Source: Phycisphaeraceae bacterium (lineage in GTDB: Bacteria > Planctomycetota > Phycisphaerae > Phycisphaerales > Phycisphaeraceae). Taken from it: a stretch of 5,036 nt of DNA. A program made the position numbers and the translations under genes. The stretch is taken from assembly GCA_016763955.1 (NCBI GenBank), contig JAESSU010000129.1, forward strand, positions 1 through 5,036, in the 5' to 3' direction. Positions 1-5,036 of the stretch are shown one piece after another (the first letter of the stretch is position 1; each line of letters begins with the position of its first letter). The notes beneath the pieces were generated by a model. The model was not told where the DNA came from. It was given only the letters and a program-made list of their open reading frames with translations, and searched no databases.

Positions 1-3000
1 CTGCACCGACTGTTGCCGAGTCGGCATCGCCGGAGTAGACCTTACTCATAATATTTGCACCCGCACCCGCCACAAAAGTGACCGTTCCTGCACCACTGAG
101 ATCTTGATCCGCAGTGATCTGAATGTCGCCGCCGTCAGACTCAATTCTGCCCCCAGCAGCAATGGTGATGTCATTTGTCGCTTCGATGAGAACCGTACCA
201 CCAGTACCACCGATGAGTGCACTGCTAATCACAGCATTCACGGTCACGTCCACGGGTGGGTCGATGGTGATATCGCCACCGAGTGAAGTGATGGGGCCAG
301 CGACGTTCAGATTTTGGCCGCCCTGTGAGTAGAATATTTCATTGGCTGCTGCCGTACCAGGAGCACCGTTGGTCAGACCATTAATAGTGACCGTTGCGCC
401 AGGATTATTGTCAATGGCGATCTGGCCACGACCAGCGTGGGTTGCCGTGATGTCAACTGCATTCACACGAATTGGTCTATAAGCACTAGGCAACTGAGGA
501 GCCGAACCGATATAGTGCTGAATGCCAGTCATATCGGTCGTCCCAAGCGTCAGAACTTCAACATGGTCGATCGACGTGCCTGATGTGTTCTCATCCGTAA
601 TCGTTGTAACAGCAGTCAGGGTAACATCGTTACTCGTCGCGGCTGCACCGAGGTTGCTATTGGCATCAATATGGCCTTGAAGGATAATCGCACCAGCAGT
701 GACAATCAGCTGAGATTCATTGTTCGCACCACCACCACCAGTTGGATTGCCATCGCCGTTGGCATCAATGGTGATGTCACGCAATGTTGCGGTGCCATCT
801 GTCACACCGGCTGTTAGATCGATTGAGATCGAACCGCCAGCAACAATACTTGCGGTACCACTCATCGTAAAGTTTTGTGCATTGGTCACGTTCAGATCAC
901 CGTCTGGCCCCGCAGGAGCGGGAGCAGCATTGATGACGATGTGTGCGTTGGTATCCATGATCACGTCAAAGAAGTTGCCTGGACTAGCAGGATTAGCACC
1001 GGGTGACAGGTTTAACACACCCGAGAAGGACTGAGCACCTGGGCTAAACACAATGTTGCCAGCCTTGGCACGGTATTCAAGGACACGCGAGGAGTCGACT
1101 TTGCCTTTACCGGTTTCAGTGACTTCACCAAAGATATTTTTGGTGCCAAGCTCATCTAGTGTGCCTGGGTTACTTGCATAGATTGTTGCATCACTCTTAA
1201 TGGTAATAGCGCCGGGATTCGTCGCATCAGCGTTGAAGAGCAAAATGTTACCTACATCAGGTACTGCGATAATCACGCCTGCACCATTCACGCCGCTACC
1301 ATTGGTATTGGCAACGATGCCGTTGGCTGTGATGGCGACATCACTGCCACCTCCATCGCCAATCGTAATACTACGGGCTCCCAAAGGAACAGAGTTCACC
1401 ATACGGATGTAACCGGCAACTGTTTGTGCGGTCAATCCATTGCCGTTGCCATAGAGCTGATTTCCATCATTGACATCGATATCGATGTTGGTACCCGCTG
1501 AGAACACGGTATCGGTAACGGTCGATGTGAACAGATTCCCCGCACCATTAAGATCAATGGTGAGTTGGCCGGTTGCAGCTTCTGAAGCATGCTCGAAGGT
1601 CACATCGCCTCCCGCGTTAATCAGTGTTGCGGCATCGGCAGCGTAGAACGAAGCATCAACCGTTCCGATGCCACTGGTGACAAAGGTAAGCTGATCGTCA
1701 TCGCCATCGAGGTTCATCACGGTTAGGCCGTCGGTTTCGGTGACTTGCAGGTCATTGGTTGCACCGAAGACGGCTGCGTCGAGGTTCACCACGGTGGTGT
1801 TCACGGTTTCAGTTGTGCCGGACTTGAGAATAAAGTTGTCAGCGGTCACGGTTGCGATATTGGTGACATCCTGGCCTACTGTGGCGGCTTCAACCTTGAT
1901 CACCGTACCCGTGCCGGTTCCGGTTCCGACACTCTGTGCTCCACCAGGTAACATAACGCTACCCAACTCAGAAATGTAAGCCATCTGCGTACCAGCCACA
2001 AACGGCACCGCCGTGGCATTGATCGTGCCGTTATTGCGAATCCACGCAGCATCAAGGTTATTCACATTAAGTGTGACCTGATTGACCGTCAGTGTCGCGG
2101 CATTGTCATTATCAATCGCCACTTCGGTAAACGCAGCACCGTTAAGCGTCTGAACGACCAACGTATCGATCAATGTTTCAAGCGCGTCAGCCATCGCGTC
2201 AAGAGCGTATTGAGTATCCTCCGGATCAAAGAACACCTGATCATTGGCAACAATGCCGATTTGATTCAACGCGCGAGCGTTGAGGGTGTCAGCCTGAAGG
2301 TTGTTGCCCGCGGTGGCATCATTGTTATCAAGAATATTGCCCAAGGCAGCTTCCACAAAAATCGTACTGGCATCAGGAGTCGCTCCACTACGGGCATCAA
2401 TTGCCAAGGTGGAAGAACCCGACTTGCCGATCAAAACGTTGCCGCTGATTGATTGAATGTCCACGTTGCTTGCAGCATCGTTGGCCGCATTGACACTATC
2501 AATGCCATACACGGTCACGTTGCCTTGGCCGTGGATCACGATGGCTGCGGTATTCGGACCGGCTTGGTTCATCGACGATAGCGCCACATTGGCCACGCCA
2601 TGGACGAGTTGATTGGCCCCATCAGAGTTCGCCCCCGTCACAACGATCGTACCACCACCTGTACTAACGAGAATACCACCCGTATTGGAAACCAGGTTTG
2701 AAGCGTTGGCCATGGTGATATTGGTCGTAGAAAGAACCGAAATATCTTCGCCACTCACACCCGCACCGGCATCATTATCACTGGTGATGGTCACTGTCGC
2801 ACCAGCAACACCGATATCCACCACGCCGCTGTTGACGTGGCCGATGTTGACTGCACCGTCGGCGGTGACGTTGCCTTCAATGGCGGTGGTGGTGGCGGTG
2901 AATGCGGTGTTGATGTTAACATTGACGCCGATGGCAGTGCCTGTGCCGATGGTACCGGAGAGGGTCACGCCCGTACCTGCGTCGATATTCACATTACCAC

Positions 3001-5036
3001 CAGCGAGCATGTTGCCTGCGGTCTGATTGAGTGCGTTTGCCGTGGCTTGAACAGTGATATCACCGACAGCAGTCGTGCCAGCAGTCAGCGTACCATTGAG
3101 GGTCACATTCGTCGCACCCGTGATTGCAATGTCACCATCCACTGCACCAGCACCGGTCGCCGTCACCGCAGCAGCGGTCACCGCAGCCATGTTCGAGGTC
3201 ATCGTCACGTTACCGCCGGTCAATGTCGCACTGGCGACAATCGCACCATTGGAAAGAACCGTCTGCACATTGCCATTGGCATTGGCATCGGCAGTCACGG
3301 CAGCGGTGATATTCACCGCACCACCACCGATTAGGCCGTTGAGCACATCGCCATCGGCTTTAACCGTGCCATCGACATCGACTGTGCCGAGCAAGGTCTG
3401 GTTGATACCGACCGTGCCGCCGATGGCGATCCCGGCACCGATGGTGCCCGAAACGGTCACGCCCGTTGTGGCGTCGATAAGCACATTACCCACGGAGAGC
3501 ATGTCATTGACCGTGTCCTGGGTAAAGGTGCCATGAGCATTGAGATCGATATTATCCGCAGCAGTACCCTGTGACTTGAGCGTGCCCGAAACGGTCATGT
3601 TCTGGCCTGCCGCATTGGTGCTGACCGTCAAAGTCCCGTCCACTGTCGAAGCACCGAGCAGGATATTGGTGTTGTTGACAAACGAAACATCACCGGCATC
3701 CGAACCATTGAGGGTGTTGAACGTGGTGATGCCCTGAATATTATTGGTCGCGGTATTGAGGGTGATCCCCGCACCGGTGACATCAACCACAAAGTCGGCT
3801 GTGCCTGTGACCGTCGCCGCAGCGGTTTGAGTAATCGCGGCATCAGCGTTGACCGCCAGATTGCCCGTCACGCTCAAGCCAGTGGTGCCAGCCACGTTGC
3901 CCAACGCAAGATTTGTATCATCAGAGAACAGCACGTTTCCAGTCACCGTGCCGAATAGATTATCCACATTGTTTTCGTCTAGGGTACCGTTTTCGGTATC
4001 GAGCGTGTAGTTAGCACTGCCGCCTAGCGACAATTCGTTAGCGATGATGCCCTTGGTCTGAGTCACGAGGCCCGTCACCGTTGAAAGCACCACATCATTG
4101 GCGACCGCATTGATGCCGTTAATCGCACCAAGTGTCAGGCCGTTCACGGTGGTGATCGCGTACCCATTGGCTTCGTTGAAGGTGGTCACTAGACCGGTCG
4201 AAGAACTGGCGAAATCCGTCACCGCATTGGCATTGTTGTCCAGCGTAAATTGACCGGCCCCCATGAGGCCCAGACTCGTCACTTTGATAGGCTGAGTATT
4301 CGTCACCGCCCCGTTGGAGGAGAGTACCATGGTGGAACCCGCGGTCACACCAGCGACACCATCGACCGTATTGACCGCAAAGCCACCCAAGTCAACGAGT
4401 TCCACAGAACCCGTTGAACTCGAAGCGAAGTTGCTACTAATTTGGTTGGAGCCATGGGTCAAGGTAAACACGCTGCTAGTACCGGTGAGCAGCAGATCGG
4501 GTGTCGAGATCAACTGCGACTGGGTCACTGTGCCATTGGATTCAAGGCGGGACAATACTGAGGTCGTCAGACCCAGCGTGTTCACTGTGCCAACGGCAAA
4601 ACCGCTGTTGTCCTGGAAGCGAACCGTGCCGGTGTCACCAGCCAAATTTGTAATGGCGTTGTTTTGTGTATTGAAGGTGTAGGTACCATTTACACCAAGC
4701 AGTTCAAGGCCCGCAGCGGTAATGACCGCCGACTGCGTCATGGTACCAGTAGTGAACAGATGGATATTTCCCGAACCTGCATTCAAACCTACTGAATTCA
4801 CATCGGTGGTACCCGCTCCGGTATCAATCCATTGACTGCCGTTGGCAGCGGAAGTTGTGACGTTCAAGTTCGCCACCGTCGTGTCGATTGAATTATTGCC
4901 GCCACCGGTTACACCAAAGTCACCCGCTGTCACGGTCACCGTCGCGGTCGTACCAACAATATCAGCAGAAGCATCGCCATCAGCAATCGTATTGCCGGTA
5001 ACCAACGTCACGTTACCCGTACCTGCGTTCAACGCA
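1..5036 (-). CDS. Giant FHA-like beta-solenoid surface/secreted protein, internal fragment
   Basis: One frame runs through the whole window. Complete codons occupy 5035 down to 2, giving 1678 residues with no stop; start and stop lie outside, so no start site can be chosen. The product is built of short beta-strand repeats rich in Gly, Thr, Val, Asn, Ala and Asp, with recurring patterns such as GNVTL, GDITI, NGTVTQS and GFAVGTVN. This composition and periodicity are typical of right-handed beta-helix proteins of the filamentous-haemagglutinin / 'beta strand repeat-containing' class. Those are exported adhesins, envelope or matrix proteins. I see no cysteine, two Trp (codons at 4824-4826 and 2042-2044), about 27 Lys+Arg and about 140 Asp+Glu, which fits an extracellular, possibly marine, protein. 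No enzyme active site is recognisable. Signal peptide, secretion domain and anchor would be outside the window, so the export route (two-partner, autotransporter, type I, type IX or other) is unknown. I am sure of coding and fold class, moderately sure of surface location, and unsure of exact role. Confidence 0.93.
56..301 (-). repeat. Short GG-D-I-x-I beta-helix rungs
   Basis: Window residues about 1579-1660. GGDITID (from 280), GGTVLIE (from 202) and GGDIQIT (from 133) recur every 23-26 residues, with intervening strands DVTVNAVI, DITIAAG and GTVTFVAG. A 20-26 residue period with GG turns matches single coils of a right-handed parallel beta-helix. The repeat unit here is about a third the length of those at 4786-3647, so the architecture changes along the protein. 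Confidence 0.6.
728..739 (-). repeat. Trinucleotide (acc)4 coding four glycines
   Basis: Four identical acc triplets on the plus strand encode Gly-Gly-Gly-Gly just after the DxNxDG turn. It is a short, in-frame microsatellite and is probably a flexible turn. Confidence 0.6.
734..766 (-). other. DxNxDG calcium-loop-like turn
   Basis: Residues DANGDGNPTGG follow the strand RDITI. Asp, Asn and Asp stand at positions 1, 3 and 5 with Gly at 6, as in EF-hand or dockerin calcium loops. Position 12 is Gly instead of the usual Asp/Glu and no helix follows, so this is at best a partial loop. Such turns are common in extracellular beta-repeat proteins that are stabilised by calcium. Confidence 0.35.
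905..1201 (-). other. Locally basic, proline-rich segment
   Basis: Window residues 1279-1377. Eight of the roughly 27 Lys/Arg in the window fall between 1201 and 1024 (KSDATIY, GTKNIFGE, TGKGKVDSSRV, EYRAKAG). They are followed by proline-containing loops LSPGANPASPGNFFD and AAPAPAGPDG. The short strands NIVFS and HIVIN are still recognisable. The segment may be a larger surface loop or a linker between two solenoid parts. It matches no domain I can name. Confidence 0.45.
1904..1927 (-). repeat. Gly-Thr dipeptide tract
   Basis: Four consecutive Gly-Thr dipeptides are encoded by an imperfect hexanucleotide repeat; only the two copies of ggttcc at 1916-1927 are exact. The tract probably makes a flexible linker between strand regions and would tolerate in-frame gain or loss of units. 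Confidence 0.6.
2147..2227 (-). other. Probable alpha-helical insertion in the solenoid
   Basis: Window residues 937-963 contain DPEDTQYALDAMADALETL followed by IDTLVVQT. The stretch is glycine-free, with Ala/Leu/Met/Glu/Asp in an i, i+3/i+4 pattern, unlike the Gly/Thr/Asn-rich strands on both sides. I infer one short amphipathic helix capped by the DPED turn. The second half matches the LET-VDTL motif of this protein class and may instead be a strand, so only the first 16-18 residues are likely to be helical. Confidence 0.45.
2342..2750 (-). other. Short-rung beta-helix region
   Basis: Window residues about 763-898. This stretch has no long unit but shows closely spaced strands: DISVLS, NITMAN, GGILVST, GGTIVVTG, AAIVIHG, GNVTVYG, SNVDIQS, GNVLIG and STLAIDA, separated by Gly/Asn/Ser turns. 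Alternating hydrophobic-polar strands with GG or NG turns every 15-25 residues are what a right-handed parallel beta-helix looks like in sequence. It contains the two histidines of QLVHG and IVIHGQG, which I do not read as catalytic. Confidence 0.55.
2909..3103 (-). repeat. Copy 2 of 65-residue block repeated 164 codons apart
   Basis: Window residues 645-709. It begins TLNGTL and keeps ML-x-x-GNV-x-IDA-x-TGVT-x-SGTIG-x-G-x-AIG and the final V-x-IN. It lies exactly 492 bp from copy 1 in the same frame, with no gap needed in the alignment. The following sequence (EGNVTADGAVNIG) loosely echoes the VDGTVKADGD after copy 1, so the duplicated unit was probably the full 164 residues and has since diverged outside the core. 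No third copy is visible in the window. Confidence 0.8.
3401..3595 (-). repeat. Copy 1 of 65-residue block repeated 164 codons apart
   Basis: Window residues 481-545. The block begins TVSGTL and contains ML-x-x-GNV-x-IDA-x-TGVT-x-SGTIG-x-G-x-AIG, ending V-x-IN. By hand alignment 33 of 65 residues match the second copy at 2909-3103 without gaps, and 21 of 28 match in the core from ML to AIG. The DNA is also visibly similar, most clearly between 3422-3503 and 2930-3011. The intervening part of the 164-codon unit (3400-3104) is a less conserved Gly/Ala/Thr/Val solenoid. This is an internal duplication within the coding frame, not a mobile element. Confidence 0.8.
3647..4786 (-). repeat. Array of five FHA-like repeats of 72-79 residues
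   Basis: Five in-frame protein repeats lie head to tail (window residues 84-463). Unit 1 is 4786-4571 (72 aa), unit 2 is 4570-4349 (74), unit 3 is 4348-4115 (78), unit 4 is 4114-3878 (79) and unit 5 is 3877-3647 (77). The shared plan is an L/V-T-rich strand, then NGtVTQs-x-x-I, then a strand such as GLELLG or LLLTG. Next come an aromatic-T-L strand (TYTL, VFTL, QFTL, NYTL), N-x-I/V plus LA/FA-x-x-x-TG, and finally G-F/Y-A-V/I-x-T-V-N-G. Unit 5 is the most divergent and keeps AITQT and the final strands. This layout is familiar in filamentous-haemagglutinin-like giant proteins, where each unit makes a few turns of a beta-solenoid. The units have diverged strongly at DNA level, so the array looks old rather than a recent expansion. 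Confidence 0.8.
4787..5035 (-). other. Degenerate beta-repeat lead-in
   Basis: Window residues 1-83 open with LNAGTGNVTL, which closely resembles the LNAGSGNIHL that starts the first clear repeat at 4786. The segment therefore probably belongs to a preceding repeat whose N-terminal part is beyond the window. It is interrupted by an Asp/Ala-rich stretch (DGDASADI) and a GGGNN turn, and contains one of only two Trp residues (SQWID). It lacks the VTQ and G-F-A-V-x-T-V-N motifs, so I do not count it as a full unit. Confidence 0.5.

Larger units (their letters stand above)
1694..2341 (-). other. Region with LET-VDTL and DGLTV motifs
   Basis: Window residues 899-1114. It starts GNILDNND and continues with NNLQADTLNARALNQIG, then ALETLIDTLVVQTLNG, and ends with TETDGLTV and LDGDDDQLTF. 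From memory, the order 'G-x-I-x-D-N ... L-x-A-x-x-x-IG ... LETxVDTL-x-A ... DGLTV' recurs in many giant FHA-like bacterial proteins, so this looks like a recognised repeat style rather than a new domain. LDAA occurs twice (NNLDAAW near 2042-2058 and VNLDAAV near 1770-1790), suggesting two diverged sub-units. The Asp cluster DGDDD (1694-1708) could bind calcium, but no full loop consensus is present. Confidence 0.5.

Noticed and set aside
1..120. Gene end or terminator near the left edge
   Set aside because: The minus-strand frame is still open at position 2 with the same repeat-type composition, and no stem-loop followed by a T-run is visible.
1441..1714. RTX calcium-binding nonapeptides
   Set aside because: The Asp/Gly-rich turns do not follow the GGxGxDxUx pattern and are not in tandem, so type I secretion cannot be inferred from them.
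2613..3536. Plus-strand open frames of up to about 165 codons (for example 2613-3026, 2837-3334, 3054-3536)
   Set aside because: They are antisense to the continuous minus-strand frame. Those at 2613 and 3054 share one phase and have low-complexity Pro/Val/Ala/Thr products, as expected for the complement of Gly/Thr/Asn/Val codons. No domain motif is present in any of them.
2909..3595. Possible insertion sequence or CRISPR-like repeat pair
   Set aside because: The two similar blocks are in frame, direct and diverged at DNA level, and they encode the same solenoid motif. There are no inverted ends, transposase or regular short spacers.
3628..3843. Minus-strand 71-codon open frame in another phase
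   Set aside because: It overlaps the main frame entirely and gives an Arg/Pro/Ser-rich product without recognisable motifs. It is an out-of-frame shadow.
4321..4342. Plus-strand ATG near 4329 as a gene start
   Set aside because: The ATG lies within the antisense of a well-formed FHA-like repeat and has no convincing ribosome binding site. The frame that follows shows no protein-family signal.

Overview
The whole window lies inside one very large protein-coding gene on the minus strand. Reading from position 5035 down to position 2, a single frame gives 1678 consecutive sense codons with no stop and no frameshift. I translated and checked every codon by hand. Neither the start codon nor the stop codon is in the window, so the gene is longer than 5 kb and both protein ends are unseen. 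No second gene, RNA gene, mobile element, CRISPR array, promoter or terminator can be supported. The plus-strand open frames are antisense shadows of this gene.

The protein is a repetitive, Gly/Thr/Val/Asn/Asp/Ala-rich beta-solenoid of the filamentous-haemagglutinin-like (FHA-like) or 'beta strand repeat' kind. It has no cysteine, only two tryptophans and a strong excess of acidic over basic residues. These traits fit a secreted or cell-surface adhesin, or a cell-envelope or matrix protein. Going from the N-terminal to the C-terminal side, the layout is as follows. (1) At 5035-4787 is a degenerate beta-repeat lead-in. (2) At 4786-3647 is an array of five FHA-like units of 72-79 residues, most carrying a VTQ/ITQ motif. 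(3) At 3646-2750 is a Gly/Thr/Ala-rich solenoid in which a 65-residue block recurs exactly 164 codons apart. (4) At 2750-2342 are short beta-helix rungs. (5) At 2341-1694 is a region with LET-VDTL and DGLTV motifs and a probable short helix. (6) At 1693-1202 are mixed rungs with Asp/Asn/Gly turns. (7) At 1201-905 is a locally basic, proline-rich segment. (8) At 904-2 are further rungs, with a DxNxDG loop and GG-D-I-x-I strands.

G+C content looks a little above half by eye. Giant acidic proteins with these motif styles are, from memory, common in marine planctomycetes such as Rhodopirellula-like Pirellulaceae. They also occur in several proteobacteria, so the host assignment is only tentative. 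With one gene visible, nothing can be said about an operon, an export partner or regulation.
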